Positions 23,144 through 34,137 are shown, counted from the stretch's first letter. The stretch is 64,000 nt of DNA from Salimicrobium album (GCF_900107115.1 NZ_FNOS01000003.1:62001-126000); one strand, 5' to 3'. Numbers and translations are program-made. Notes: generated by a model from the letters alone, not told the origin.

Positions 23144-24151
23144 TCACACGACAGTGTGGTCCGCCGCTTTCCGTAGACGGTTCATGACTGCCGTGCCCAT
23201 CCCCGCTTCTTTGAACGTTTCACATAAAATAAGGTCGATCTCCGTATCGGAAAAAGAGCGGAGCGCGCTGTACAGCCCTCCGGCCACTTCTCCCATGTCC
23301 TCCCGGGAGCCGCACTCCACGAGTGGCTCATGATCCAGTTTCCGTGCCAGTTCCCGGCTTGCGATGACACCTATCTTTTTCTCTTCCTCTTTGTAATACT
23401 TCAGGGCAGTGACGAACCTCCCGTCATCCCCTTCCACGAGCCACAGCGGTACATCCGGCGCATAGTGACGATACTTCATGCCTGGAGATTTCGGCCGGTC
23501 CCCGGCTCCTTCCAGAGCAGGATCCACCTGCACCTCACCGAATACTCGCTCCAGATCTTCTTTCGTTATTCCGCCTGGACGTAAAATCACAGGGACCTCC
23601 GAAGTACAGTCCACAACTGTCGACTCCACCCCGACTCCCGTCGGACCACCATCGACAATGCCCGTGATTTTGCCGTTCAAATCTTCATACACGTGCCCTG
23701 CCGTCGTAGGAGAAGGCTTCCCTGAACTGTTGGCGCTCGGAGCAGCTATAGGCACTCCTGCTTTCGACAGCAGTTCCAGTGCGACCGGGTGATCCGGCAT
23801 ACGCACCCCTATCGTATCAAGGTTCGACGTGACGTTCGGTGCCGCCTCATGATTCGAGGGAACAATGACAGTAAGCGGACCCGGCCAGAACGCATCCATG
23901 CACTTCTCGGCCGTCTCCGACCAGGAAGAAGCGATTGCACTCAGCTGGCTGCGCTCACCGATGTGGACGATGAGCGGGTTGTCCGCAGGACGGCCTTTGG
24001 CTTTGAATATTTTACTTACCGCTTCTTCACTCGTAGCATCCGCCCCGAGGCCGTACACCGTTTCCGTCGGAAAGGCTACCGTTTCTTTCTGGCGCAGAGC
24101 CTCTACCGCTCCGCTCAATCCTTCCTCCATCGTCCATATCTTCGTACGCAT
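23144..24151 (-). CDS. ywlC: L-threonylcarbamoyladenylate synthase (Sua5/YwlC type)
   Basis: Makes threonylcarbamoyl-AMP from Thr, bicarbonate and ATP for the t6A modification of tRNAs reading ANN codons. The 335 residues hold a YrdC domain (about 1-205; KETVAFPTETVYGLGADATS, KGRPADNPLIVHI, APSANSSGKPSPT) and a C-terminal Sua5 domain (SPGMKYRHYAPDVPLW linker, then Rossmann-like). Length and order match B. subtilis YwlC (346). The long gap upstream of it (24152-24440) carries a DnaA-box cluster. Confidence 0.95.
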   Translation of the reverse strand: MRTKIWTMEEGLSGAVEALRQKETVAFPTETVYGLGADATSEEAVSKIFKAKGRPADNPLIVHIGERSQLSAIASSWSETAEKCMDAFWPGPLTVIVPSNHEAAPNVTSNLDTIGVRMPDHPVALELLSKAGVPIAAPSANSSGKPSPTTAGHVYEDLNGKITGIVDGGPTGVGVESTVVDCTSEVPVILRPGGITKEDLERVFGEVQVDPALEGAGDRPKSPGMKYRHYAPDVPLWLVEGDDGRFVTALKYYKEEEKKIGVIASRELARKLDHEPLVECGSREDMGEVAGGLYSALRSFSDTEIDLILCETFKEAGMGTAVMNRLRKAADHTVV

Positions 24152-24244
24152 TTTTTAATCCCCTTTATTCCGGTTTTCTCTACTATCCATTATGGACAAA
24201 GCTGAAGATACAGGCAAGCATGAGCACGCCGGGTGGTATAGCGT

Positions 24245-24369
24245 TCATCCACAGCTTTTTCCACAATAAACGAAGTTATACACAACTATAAATCAAATAA
24301 TAATAACGTTATCAACTTTTTATACACACTATCCACAAATAACACCGGAGGTTTATCCACTTATCCACA
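24245..24369 (+). other. Cluster of seven DnaA boxes with AT-rich core
   Basis: Nine-mers in the same orientation: TCATCCACA 24245, TTTTCCACA 24257, TTATACACA 24276, TTATACACA 24320, CTATCCACA 24329, TTATCCACT 24353 and TTATCCACA 24361. Four match TTWTNCACA fully and the other three differ at one base. An AT-rich stretch lies at 24285-24330. This occupies the non-coding gap between ywlC and prmC. I recall that B. subtilis has a DnaA-bound site next to ywlC, which acts as a DnaA-titration cluster. Binding here is an inference. Confidence 0.8.
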
Positions 24370-24398
24370 GAATACAATCCGGAGGAAATGCCTTCCGT

Positions 24399-24432
24399 AA
24401 AAAAAAGCCCCTGTCCGAAAAGGGACAGAGGC
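24399..24432 (-). terminator. Terminator of the prfA-prmC operon
   Basis: Minus strand GCCTCTGTCC, loop, GGACAGGGGC (one mismatch) followed by eight T. Confidence 0.88.
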
Positions 24433-24440
24433 TCAGGGAA

Positions 24441-25277
24441 CTAGTGACAGGCGGTGACGAAGCGATCTTTTCCGTTCAGGTCTTTATGAACATGTAAACG
24501 GTACCCGGGCAGCGCTTCTCCGAGAAGCCGGGCTACCGCCTCCCCTTGAGTATGTCCGATTTCGAAAGCTGCCAGCCGCGGTTTTTGGAGGCGTTCCTTC
24601 AGCTCCCGGCACATCGCTGCGTATGCCGCCAGACCGTCTTCTTCCGCAAACAGGGCGAGTTCCGGATCGTAATCCCTGACCGTCGTATCCAGTTCTTCTT
24701 TTTCTCTCCAGGAGATATAAGGCGGATTGGAAACGAGAATATCCACATGTTCTCCTTCAAGCGGAGTAAGAAAACTCCCTTCAAAGAAGCGGACCTCTGC
24801 CCGGAGACGCTCCGAATTCTGACGGGCGATTTCGAGCGCGGCGGGCGAGATATCGGTTGCGGACACTTCCGCTTCCGTTTCCAGAGCAAGCGTAACGGCG
24901 AGCACACCGCTCCCCGTGCCGATATCAGCGATCCGCTCACCCGTCCCTGCACAGGATCTGACAAGATCCATCAGCTCCTCCGTTTCCTGACGCGGAATGA
25001 GAACGTCAGGGGTGACCGTGAAGTGCCGGCCATAAAAGTGGGCTTCCCCGGTGATATGCTGGTACGGTTTACCGGTCAGAGCGTGGGTTCTGACTGCTTC
25101 CATGAAGGAGTGCTGCTCTTCTGAGGAGAGTGGGCGGTCGCCTTCAAGATGAAGAGCCGGACCTTCGAGCTCCGTATAAAACTCGAGCAGGAGTTCCCCT
25201 ACTCTCTCCTCTCGTCCGTACTCCCGTAAAAAAGAAGAAGCCCGGTGAAGAGCTTCTCTGATCGTCATCGTATCCAT
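24441..25277 (-). CDS. prmC: Release factor glutamine methyltransferase
   Basis: Methylates the GGQ glutamine of release factors RF1 and RF2 using SAM. The 278-residue protein has the SAM site IADIGTGSGVLAVTLAL and the catalytic NPPY in LVSNPPYISWREKEEL. N-terminal helical domain MDTMTIREALHRASSFLREYG. The start is the ATG at 25277, one base after the prfA stop; the ribosome site is weak, so coupling to prfA is likely. In B. subtilis spoIIR and ywlAB lie near here, and they are missing. Confidence 0.95.
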   Translation of the reverse strand: MDTMTIREALHRASSFLREYGREERVGELLLEFYTELEGPALHLEGDRPLSSEEQHSFMEAVRTHALTGKPYQHITGEAHFYGRHFTVTPDVLIPRQETEELMDLVRSCAGTGERIADIGTGSGVLAVTLALETEAEVSATDISPAALEIARQNSERLRAEVRFFEGSFLTPLEGEHVDILVSNPPYISWREKEELDTTVRDYDPELALFAEEDGLAAYAAMCRELKERLQKPRLAAFEIGHTQGEAVARLLGEALPGYRLHVHKDLNGKDRFVTACH

Positions 25278-25278
25278 A

Positions 25279-26349
25279 TTATTGCCCGATCTCTTCAAGC
25301 TTCTTCGCCTGTTCTTCCATGAGCAGCGGTTCGATGATCTGATCGAGGTTCCCCTGAAGCACCTGGTCGAGCTTCTGCAGCGTGAGACCGATGCGGTGGT
25401 CGGTGACACGCGTCTGCGGGAAGTTGTACGTACGGATCCGTTCAGAACGGTCTCCTGTACCGACAGCCGATTTACGGCTTTCATCATACTCTTCCTGTGC
25501 TTCCCGCTCGTACTTGTCGTAAATACGGGCCCGCAGAATCTGCATCGCTTTTTCCTTGTTCTTAATCTGGGACTTTCCGTCCTGACAGGAGGCTATGATA
25601 CCCGTCGGTTCGTGGGTAAGACGTACGGCGGACATCGTCGTGTTGACACTCTGACCGCCCGGACCGCTTGATGCGAACGTGTCCACGCGTATATCTTTTT
25701 CGTGGATATCCACTTCGACATCTTCCGCTTCCGGCAGACAGACGACGGTCGCGGTCGACGTATGAATGCGGCCTCCGGATTCGGTTTCCGGCACACGCTG
25801 TACGCGGTGTGCTCCGCTTTCATACTTGAAGCGGGAGAACGCTCCTTCTCCCTTGATCATAAACGTAATTTCTTTGTAGCCTCCGACTTCACTCGCCGTG
25901 GAATCGATGACTTCCGTTTTCCACCCTTTTCCTTCTGCGTAGCGTGTATACATACGGTACAAATCACCCGCGAACAGAGCAGCTTCATCACCGCCGGCTG
26001 CTCCACGTACTTCAAGAATAACGTTTTTGCTGTCGTTCGGGTCTTTCGGCAGCATAAGAACGCGCAGTTCTTCCTCGAGTTCTTCTTTGCGGGAAGTGAG
26101 TTCGCTCAACTCTTCTTTCGCCATCTCTTTCATTTCCTCATCCGTTTCGTCTTCAAGCATCTCTTTCGTTTCGTCTATCTGTGAAGTCACACTTTTGTAT
26201 TCCTGATAGAAGCGGACCGTGTCCGAAAGATCGGACTGCTCCTTCGAGTACTCACGCAGCTTCTTCGTATCGCTGATGACTTCCGGGTCACTCAGCAGCT
26301 CGTTCAGTTTATCGTATCGATCTTCCAATGTCTGTAACCGTTCGATCAT
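25279..26349 (-). CDS. prfA: Peptide chain release factor 1
   Basis: Recognises UAA and UAG and triggers peptide release. The 356-residue protein has the GGQ loop in [18 protein letters not shown] (methylated by PrmC) and a PxT-type recognition region ([21 protein letters not shown]). The ATG at 26349 is preferred, with AGAGG nearby; a GTG at 26358 overlaps the ribosome site. It forms an operon with prmC. Confidence 0.97.
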   Translation of the reverse strand: MIERLQTLEDRYDKLNELLSDPEVISDTKKLREYSKEQSDLSDTVRFYQEYKSVTSQIDETKEMLEDETDEEMKEMAKEELSELTSRKEELEEELRVLMLPKDPNDSKNVILEVRGAAGGDEAALFAGDLYRMYTRYAEGKGWKTEVIDSTASEVGGYKEITFMIKGEGAFSRFKYESGAHRVQRVPETESGGRIHTSTATVVCLPEAEDVEVDIHEKDIRVDTFASSGPGGQSVNTTMSAVRLTHEPTGIIASCQDGKSQIKNKEKAMQILRARIYDKYEREAQEEYDESRKSAVGTGDRSERIRTYNFPQTRVTDHRIGLTLQKLDQVLQGNLDQIIEPLLMEEQAKKLEEIGQ

Positions 26350-26426
26350 TTTCTTCACCTCTACTTTTCTCTACCGATTGTCATTATATTATAGGGAGAC
26401 CCCGGATACAACCGCGCCCCCGTCCT

Positions 26427-26999
26427 TTACAGTGGGGGATTCCCGTGACATTTACGACAGACCGGGTAGTACGCATCATTTCCGCCGATCTGGATCTGTT
26501 CTCCGGAGTAGACCGGCTTTCCGGCTTCATTCACCCGCAGGTTCATCACCGCTTTCTTCTCACAGAACCAGCAGATCGTTTTCATTTCTTCGATTTTATC
26601 TGCATACAAAAGGAAATACTTACTTCCGTCAAACAGCTCGTTCTGAAAATCGTTTTTGAGACCGAATCCCATGACCGGGATGTTCAGCCGGTCCACTATT
26701 TTCGTAAGCTGCAGTACGTGTTCTTTATCCAGGAACTGGGCCTCATCGACGAGGACACAGTACGGCTGTTCCTCTTCCTGCTTCACCGTTTCGTACAGAT
26801 CGGTTTCTTCGAAAATCGGATAAGCTTTCCGGCGCAGACCGATCCGCGAAGAAACGTATCCGATTTCATCCCGGTCGTCGAGCCCCGGTGTGAATATGAG
26901 CACCGGTTTATTCTGCTCTTCGTAGTTATGGGCGACTTTTATGATTTCGATTGATTTTCCGCTGTTCATTGCCCCGTATTTAAAATACAGTTGTGCCAT
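26427..26999 (-). CDS. tdk: Thymidine kinase
   Basis: Phosphorylates thymidine for salvage. The 190-residue protein (start ATG at 26999, [20 protein letters not shown]) has the P-loop GAMNSGKS, the Walker B-like [15 protein letters not shown], the lid and substrate loop ([18 protein letters not shown]), and a zinc ribbon made from CWFCEKK and CRKCH. GGGGAG precedes the start. TATAAT on the minus strand (27034-27039) is the likely -10; the -35 is poor. Confidence 0.96.
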   Translation of the reverse strand: MAQLYFKYGAMNSGKSIEIIKVAHNYEEQNKPVLIFTPGLDDRDEIGYVSSRIGLRRKAYPIFEETDLYETVKQEEEQPYCVLVDEAQFLDKEHVLQLTKIVDRLNIPVMGFGLKNDFQNELFDGSKYFLLYADKIEEMKTICWFCEKKAVMNLRVNEAGKPVYSGEQIQIGGNDAYYPVCRKCHGNPPL

Positions 27000-27119
27000 G
27001 TGCAGACTCCCCTTTTTTCTAAGCGCTTCTCCCATTATACACAAAAATAACGGTCGTGCAGATGTCCCCGTTTCTCTCAAAAATTTTTTCCTTCCCTTCA
27101 GCACGGTCCGGTGCGACCT

Positions 27120-27210
27120 GAAGGTAACGATTCTCCCCGAATCGTTACAATGGGTACTGAAAAATGGAGCCGAAGGTCACGATTTCTGCCTAATCCTTCC
27201 CTTCGGCTCC
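27120..27210. repeat. Second site of the GAAGGTNACG hairpin repeat family
   Basis: Within the 324-base gap 27000-27323. One unit at 27120-27152 begins GAAGGTAACG and contains a perfect 10-bp stem (27124-27133 with 27139-27148). A second at 27172-27204 begins GAAGGTCACG, ends CCTTCCCTTC, and is extended to a perfect 11-bp stem GGAGCCGAAGG/CCTTCGGCTCC (27166-27210), followed on the plus strand by seven T. These match the 33-nt units at 3926 and 3978. The rest of the gap holds the tdk promoter and the rpmE terminator. Confidence 0.75.
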
Positions 27211-27262
27211 GTTTTTTTAAGCTCAAAGGCACGAAAAACACCTTCACCGGTCCTCCGCCAAT

Positions 27263-27301
27263 AAAAAAACAGGCATATGCCGGAAGCGACATCTGCCTGT
27301 T
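27263..27301 (-). terminator. Terminator of rpmE
   Basis: Minus strand AACAGGCA, loop, TGCCTGTT followed by TTTTT. It ends 22 bases from the rpmE stop. Confidence 0.85.
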
Positions 27302-27323
27302 CTCTGTAAACTTCCCAAAACGA

Positions 27324-27569
27324 TCAGGAAAGGTTGTATTTTTTCTTGAAACGGTCTACACGGCCACCAGCTTTGTCCGCTTTCTGTTTACCTGTGTAGA
27401 ACGGATGAGATGCAGAGCTGATCTCTACACGGATCAACGGGTACGAGTTACCGTCTTCCCATTCGATCGTCTCATCGGAAGTCTGAGTAGATCCTGTAAG
27501 AATCTTGTAATCAGAGCTTGTGTCTAGGAATACAACTTTCTGGTATTCTGGATGAATGTCTTTTTTCAT
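27324..27569 (-). CDS. 50S ribosomal protein L31, type B (zinc-independent)
   Basis: An 81-residue L31. It begins [21 protein letters not shown] and has [25 protein letters not shown] at the C terminus. The four zinc cysteines of type A L31 are absent and the protein is longer, so this is the type B form. It nevertheless occupies the rho-linked rpmE position, where B. subtilis has the zinc type A. Promoter TTGCAT-17-TATAAT upstream gives a leader of about 95 bases. Confidence 0.95.
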   Translation of the reverse strand: MKKDIHPEYQKVVFLDTSSDYKILTGSTQTSDETIEWEDGNSYPLIRVEISSASHPFYTGKQKADKAGGRVDRFKKKYNLS

Positions 27570-27672
27570 TACTCTTCCACTCCTTTTTGCCCTGAGCCCT
27601 TTTTCAGCACAGAGTTATTGTAAGAGCCGTTTCGGGTGTAATCTGTCCCTTGACTGAAACTCACATAGAGTG

Positions 27673-27701
27673 ATTATAGCAGGTCGCTGTCTGTAATGCA
27701 A
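27673..27701 (-). promoter_or_regulatory. Sigma-A-type promoter of rpmE
   Basis: Minus strand TTGCAT (27696-27701), 17 bases, TATAAT (27673-27678). The -35 lies only 17 bases after the rho stop codon, so rpmE can be transcribed independently of rho. Confidence 0.75.
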
Positions 27702-27717
27702 CCTGTGATTGCAGGCT

Positions 27718-28995
27718 TTACTTTTTAGATGTCTGATTCATCTCCTTATCCATCACGTCGAAGAATTCACGGTTGTCTTTCGATTTCTTCATGCGGCGCA
27801 GGAAGCGTTCGTAGAAATCGTGGGAGCTCGTCATCGCCTGACGGATCGCCCACATTTTCTCCAGCTGTTCTTTCGAAAGAAGCAGTTCCTCTTTTCGCGT
27901 GCCGGACCGTTTCAGATCGATCGACGGGAAGATCCTTCGCTCCGCCAGATTGCGGTCGAGATGAAGTTCCATATTACCGGTGCCCTTGAATTCTTCATAA
28001 ATGACGTCGTCCATCTTCGAACCGGTATCCACCAGAGCCGTAGCAAGAATGGTGAGACTGCCGCCTTCTTCGATGTTACGCGCGGCTCCGAAGAACCTTT
28101 TCGGACGGTGGAAAGAAGCAGGATCGATACCACCTGAAAGCGTGCGCCCGCTCGGCGGAATCACCAGGTTGTAAGCTCTGGCAAGACGAGTGATACTGTC
28201 CATCAGTACAATCACGTCCCGTTTATGTTCCACGAGACGCATCGACCGCTCGAGGACCAGTTCCGAAACTTTGATATGGTTCTCCGGCACTTCATCGAAC
28301 GTGGAGGAGACTACATCCACATCCGGAGCTACCGAACGTTCGATATCCGTCACTTCTTCCGGACGCTCGTCGACGAGAAGAATGATCAGTTTCGAGTCGG
28401 GATGGTTTTTGGCTATACTGTTCGCCATCTGCTTCAGAAGCATCGTTTTCCCGGCTTTCGGCGGAGCGACGATAAGCCCGCGCTGGCCGTACCCGACAGG
28501 AGCCATTACATCCATGATCCTCGTTGCCAGCTGATTTTGCGCCACTTCGAGATTCATGTGACGATCCGGATAGAGCGGGGTCAACGCCGGAAAGTGTACC
28601 CGCTGCTTGGCGGAGTCCGGGTCTTCCCCGTTCACTGCGTCCACGTGCAGCAGGCCGTAGTACCGTTCGTTCTCCTTCGGCGGACGGACTTTACCGGAGA
28701 CTTTGTCCCCGTTCCTTAAATCGAATCTTCTTATCTGGGAAGCCGAAATATAGATGTCCTCCGCACTCGGGGAGTAGTTGATCGGCCGCAGGAAACCGAA
28801 ACCTTCCGAAGGGATGATTTCGAGAATGCCGTCCATGAATAGATAGCCGTCCTTTTCGGCCTGTGCTTTCAGGATGGCAAATATAAGTTCACGCTTTGTC
28901 AGTTTGGAGTAATAGGACACTTTGTATTCACGTGCCTTGTCATAGAGTTCTTTCAATTTCAATGTTTCCAAGCTGGAAATGTTCAATTCCGCCAC
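27718..28995 (-). CDS. rho: Transcription termination factor Rho
   Basis: Hexameric RNA helicase ending untranslated transcripts. The 425-residue protein has the Rho N domain (LKLKELYDKAREYKVSYYSK), the cold-shock-like RNA-binding domain (DGILEIIPSEGFGFLRPINY), Walker A in APPKAGKTMLLKQMAN, Walker B in IILLVDERPEEVTD and the Q/R-loop GRTLSGGIDPASFHRPKRFFG. It is complete. The gap upstream to murAB (28996-29253) shows no gene; glpX, which follows rho in B. subtilis, is missing. Confidence 0.97.
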   Translation of the reverse strand: MAELNISSLETLKLKELYDKAREYKVSYYSKLTKRELIFAILKAQAEKDGYLFMDGILEIIPSEGFGFLRPINYSPSAEDIYISASQIRRFDLRNGDKVSGKVRPPKENERYYGLLHVDAVNGEDPDSAKQRVHFPALTPLYPDRHMNLEVAQNQLATRIMDVMAPVGYGQRGLIVAPPKAGKTMLLKQMANSIAKNHPDSKLIILLVDERPEEVTDIERSVAPDVDVVSSTFDEVPENHIKVSELVLERSMRLVEHKRDVIVLMDSITRLARAYNLVIPPSGRTLSGGIDPASFHRPKRFFGAARNIEEGGSLTILATALVDTGSKMDDVIYEEFKGTGNMELHLDRNLAERRIFPSIDLKRSGTRKEELLLSKEQLEKMWAIRQAMTSSHDFYERFLRRMKKSKDNREFFDVMDKEMNQTSKK

Positions 28996-29213
28996 AAAAT
29001 CACCACTTTAATTAATTTTTGAATCCGTACAATGTCTCGACAGCTTATGAATGTTGAAGAAATATAGAGAAGGTGCTGGAGTGATTGTTCTGAAGCTTAC
29101 CGAGGCAGGTGTCTTTAAAACACATTCAGTTTACATCTTATCACATCTTCACTTCAATAGGAGGTTTGACGCACTTCCTAAAAAAATCGGGGTAGAAAAA
29201 TGCTTTTCATAAT

Positions 29214-29251
29214 AAAAAACTCAAAAGGGTAAGCGTACCCCTCTTGAGTTT
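29214..29251 (-). terminator. Terminator of the murAB transcript
   Basis: Minus strand AAACTCAAGAGGGGT, short loop, ACCCTTTTGAGTTT followed by a T-run. Close to the murAB stop at 29254. Confidence 0.85.
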
Positions 29252-29253
29252 CG

Positions 29254-30540
29254 TCAGTACTTCTGGAACTGCTCCTGCTTCGTTTCGCTGATTTCTTCGT
29301 ACCACATATTGGCACCTATACTGTTCAGTTTCTCCACCATATTTTCGTAACCGCGCTCGATGTGTTCGACGCCGCGAATCTCTGTCACCCCGTCAGCCAT
29401 CAGGCCGGCGATAACGAGCGCCGCTCCGGCACGAAGAACGGAAGCCCGGACCCGGGCCCCCTGAAGAGGGACCGGACCTTCCACAATTGCATACCCTTCA
29501 TACTCTTTCACTTTGGCGTTCATCCGTCTCAATTCATCGATATGTTTGAACCGGGATGGGTAAATAGTATCAGTTACCACCGCACTGCCTTCGGCTTTCG
29601 TCAGAAGTGAAGTAAACGGCTGCTGCAGGTCGGTCGGGAAGCCGGGATATACGAACGTTTTCACATCCACACTCTTATATGTTTCAGGCGGACGTATGTA
29701 CAGTTGATCATCCTTCTCTTCAATCGTCACCCCCGTCTCCCTCAGTTTGGCCAGCAGGGAGTCGAGGTGCTGGGGGATGACGTTATCAAGGATGACCCCG
29801 TTCCCCTGAGCCGATGCGAGAATCGCGTACGTCCCTGCTTCAATGCGGTCCGGAATGATCGTGTGCCGGCAGCCGGAAAGATGTTCGACACCTTCGATAC
29901 GGATCACGTCGGTCCCCGCCCCTTTGATATTCGCTCCCATGCTGGACAGAAGGGTGGCGACGTCAATGATCTCAGGTTCTTTCGCCGCATTTTCGATGAG
30001 CGTCTTCCCTTCGGCCCTTACGGCTGCAAGCATAATATTGATTGTGGCACCGACGCTGGCCATATCCAGGTAAATCCGTGCGCCCTTCAGTTTCTCGGCC
30101 CGGATACAGATGGAGCCCTGTTCATTCGTGACTTCCGCTCCAAGTGCTTCGAAACCTTTAATGTGCTGATCGATCGGACGGGGACCCAGATGGCAGCCTC
30201 CGGGCATCCCGAGTACGGCTTTGTTGAAACGTCCGAGCATTGCTCCCATGAAATAATAGGAAGCCCGCAATTTCTTCACCCGGCCATTCGGAAGTGCGAG
30301 AGGAGCCATTCCGGAAGGGTCGATGTGAATGGTTCTTCCCTCTTCGGTCACTTCCCCGCCTATCTCCCGGAGCAGTCCGCTCAGCGTCTCAAGGTCCGAA
30401 ATATCCGGCAGGCCTTCGATGGTCACCGGTGATTCAGCCAGGATGGCTGCCGGAAGCAGAGCTACGGCACTGTTCTTCGCTCCGCTGACACGAAGGGTCC
30501 CCTCCAGAGGCCTGCCGCCTTCTATCATTAGTTTATGCAT
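29254..30540 (-). CDS. murAB: UDP-N-acetylglucosamine 1-carboxyvinyltransferase, second copy (MurAB/MurZ)
   Basis: Second MurA of the cell, 428 residues. The catalytic Cys is in [20 protein letters not shown]. The N-terminal [19 protein letters not shown] holds the Lys-Asn pair. Low-GC Gram-positives usually have two MurA forms; position next to the transaldolase-like gene matches MurAB. Ribosome site GAGGAG precedes the ATG, with a second in-frame Met four codons in. It is clearly diverged from the copy at 8957. Confidence 0.95.
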   Translation of the reverse strand: MHKLMIEGGRPLEGTLRVSGAKNSAVALLPAAILAESPVTIEGLPDISDLETLSGLLREIGGEVTEEGRTIHIDPSGMAPLALPNGRVKKLRASYYFMGAMLGRFNKAVLGMPGGCHLGPRPIDQHIKGFEALGAEVTNEQGSICIRAEKLKGARIYLDMASVGATINIMLAAVRAEGKTLIENAAKEPEIIDVATLLSSMGANIKGAGTDVIRIEGVEHLSGCRHTIIPDRIEAGTYAILASAQGNGVILDNVIPQHLDSLLAKLRETGVTIEEKDDQLYIRPPETYKSVDVKTFVYPGFPTDLQQPFTSLLTKAEGSAVVTDTIYPSRFKHIDELRRMNAKVKEYEGYAIVEGPVPLQGARVRASVLRAGAALVIAGLMADGVTEIRGVEHIERGYENMVEKLNSIGANMWYEEISETKQEQFQKY

Positions 30541-30574
30541 ATCGGACTCCTCACTTTACATATTCCTGTGCAAC

Positions 30575-31222
30575 TTATTTATTTTGAGCACTGTTCCAGT
30601 CGTTCAGAAATTTCTCGATCCCCTGATCGGTGAGCGGATGTTTCACGAGCTGGTGAAGGACTTTGAAAGGAATCGTCGAAATATGCGCCCCGTTCAAAGC
30701 TGCTTCGTGGACGTGCATCGGGTGGCGAACGGAAGCTGCGATAATCTCCGTGTCGATGGCGTGACGGTCAAAAACTTCAGCAATCTGCGCAATCAGATCC
30801 ATACCATTGTGTCCGATATCATCCAGACGACCGAGGAATGGGGACACGTAGGAAGCACCGGCCCGCGCTGCAAGAAGCGCCTGATTCACAGAGAAAACGA
30901 GAGTGACGTTCGTTTTTACGTTCAGGTCTGAAAGTTGCTTCACCGCTTTCAGTCCCTCCATCGTCATCGGAACTTTCACCGTAATGTTCGGGGCGATTGC
31001 AGCCAGTTCCTTGGCTTCTTTCATCATACCGTCCACGTCCTCAGAAACGACTTCCGCACTGACAGACCCGTCCACCTCCGAAGTGATTTCACGGAGACGA
31101 TCGTGGAAGGAAACGCCTTCTTTCGCTACCAGGGAAGGGTTGGTGGTCACACCCGAAAGCAGCCCGAGGGCATTCGCTTCCCTTATTTCGTCTATGTTTG
31201 CAGTATCAATGAAAAATTTCAT
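30575..31222 (-). CDS. Transaldolase-like / fructose-6-phosphate aldolase family (YwjH-like)
   Basis: Class I aldolase of the small transaldolase subfamily, 215 residues (start [20 protein letters not shown] at 31222, with GGGGGAAA upstream). The Schiff-base Lys is in [33 protein letters not shown] and [16 protein letters not shown] are family marks. It should join the pentose phosphate network. It lies between murAB and pyrG, but fbaA and spo0F, which B. subtilis has here, are missing (270-base gap). Confidence 0.93.
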   Translation of the reverse strand: MKFFIDTANIDEIREANALGLLSGVTTNPSLVAKEGVSFHDRLREITSEVDGSVSAEVVSEDVDGMMKEAKELAAIAPNITVKVPMTMEGLKAVKQLSDLNVKTNVTLVFSVNQALLAARAGASYVSPFLGRLDDIGHNGMDLIAQIAEVFDRHAIDTEIIAASVRHPMHVHEAALNGAHISTIPFKVLHQLVKHPLTDQGIEKFLNDWNSAQNK

Positions 31223-31443
31223 AACTGATTTCCCCCTTATAAGTGTGATTGCGTTTTCAAAATATGGAACACTCTTTTGTTCCACCTGCCAAACCGGCGG
31301 AGAGACTGTCGTTCCGTCACCCCGGCAGGGCTTGAACTGATACTTCTAAGAATACCAGTACGTTTATAAAGGTGCAACAGCTCGTGTTTATATCAGCGCT
31401 TACATATCAGAATTTTTTCATTTCTCTCACAGCTTCCGAATAT

Positions 31444-31481
31444 AAAAAAAGACACCGGCCCCTTTAGTAAGGGACGGTGTC
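31444..31481 (-). terminator. Terminator of pyrG
   Basis: Minus strand GACACCGTCCC, loop, GGGGCCGGTGTC followed by seven T. Confidence 0.87.
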
Positions 31482-31492
31482 CTGACTATATG

Positions 31493-33277
<1,785 letters not shown>

Positions 33278-33352
33278 TTAAGGTCGTCCTTTTTTAAGAG
33301 CCCACATAGAATTATAAAAAGGTTCACCTGTAAAGTCAAGAACAGGAAAAAA

Positions 33353-33907
33353 TTACTTTTCTTCTTTTTCTTCTTCGTCCTCGTCGCCGATAAAGCTGGT
33401 GTCTTCATCTACCATTTCTTCCTCTTCGTCGTCAAGGTCGTCCTCTTCATAATCGCCCTCGAAGTCATCGTCGTCTTCGAGATCCAGTTCTTCGTCCGTC
33501 AGGTCAAGTTCCTCTGTATTCTCGTCTTCTTCGTCGGCATCGTAATCCGAAATGCCGAGTTCATCTTCAAGCAGCTTGGAAGGCTTCTTTTTTTTCTTCT
33601 TCTTTTTCTTCTTGCGCATTTTCGGAAGGTTGGCGATATCTTCTTCCATCTGTTCAATCGGGTACCACTTACGAAGTCCCCAGTGGTTCGTACCGGTCGT
33701 CGTAAAACGGCCGTCAAGATTCATATCCGTGTAGAACTGGGCGATGGCCTCTTCTTTCTGCGCTTTCGTATACTTCTTCCTGTCGGCGATCTGTTTGAAC
33801 AGTTCGTTGAAATCGTACGTCTGATGCTCGTCTTCCAGAATGGTATAAGCCATTTCAAGCATAGAGGTTTCGTCTATCTGTTGTTGGGTCATTTCTTCAA
33901 AACTCAA
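33353..33907 (-). CDS. rpoE: RNA polymerase delta subunit
   Basis: Gram-positive-specific polymerase subunit that lowers non-specific binding and speeds recycling. The N-terminal HARE-HTH-like domain (about 1-90) has QFYTDMNLDGRFTTTGTNHWGLRKWYP. It is followed by ten consecutive lysines (after MR, about residues 100-111), then an acidic tail with long Asp/Glu runs, as in B. subtilis but with a longer lysine run. I choose TTG at 33907, eight bases after AAGGAG; a GTG at 33916 lies on the ribosome site. Confidence 0.95.
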   Translation of the reverse strand: MSFEEMTQQQIDETSMLEMAYTILEDEHQTYDFNELFKQIADRKKYTKAQKEEAIAQFYTDMNLDGRFTTTGTNHWGLRKWYPIEQMEEDIANLPKMRKKKKKKKKKKPSKLLEDELGISDYDADEEDENTEELDLTDEELDLEDDDDFEGDYEEDDLDDEEEEMVDEDTSFIGDEDEEEKEEK

Positions 33908-34075
33908 CGTCAGCACTCCTTTTTCTCAATTCTGTTCCGACCGTCCCTACCCTTCCATAAGCGGAGGAGACCGGACAGACTTTCGCTTTTTTCGTCAATT
34001 ACACACGTTTCTCACTGTAACCATACCCTTTATTATAAAAAGAACGGAGAAAAAAATCAATAACAGAGAATTTCT

Positions 34076-34105
34076 TTGGAATCCCCTCCCGTTTTCCCGT
34101 ACAAT
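34076..34105 (+). promoter_or_regulatory. Sigma-A-type promoter of the 34138 gene
   Basis: TTGGAA (34076-34081), 18 bases, TACAAT (34100-34105), with AAGGAGAG 8 bases before the ATG. Confidence 0.65.
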
Positions 34106-34137
34106 ATAAACAGCTATCGAACGAAGGAGAGAGACCG

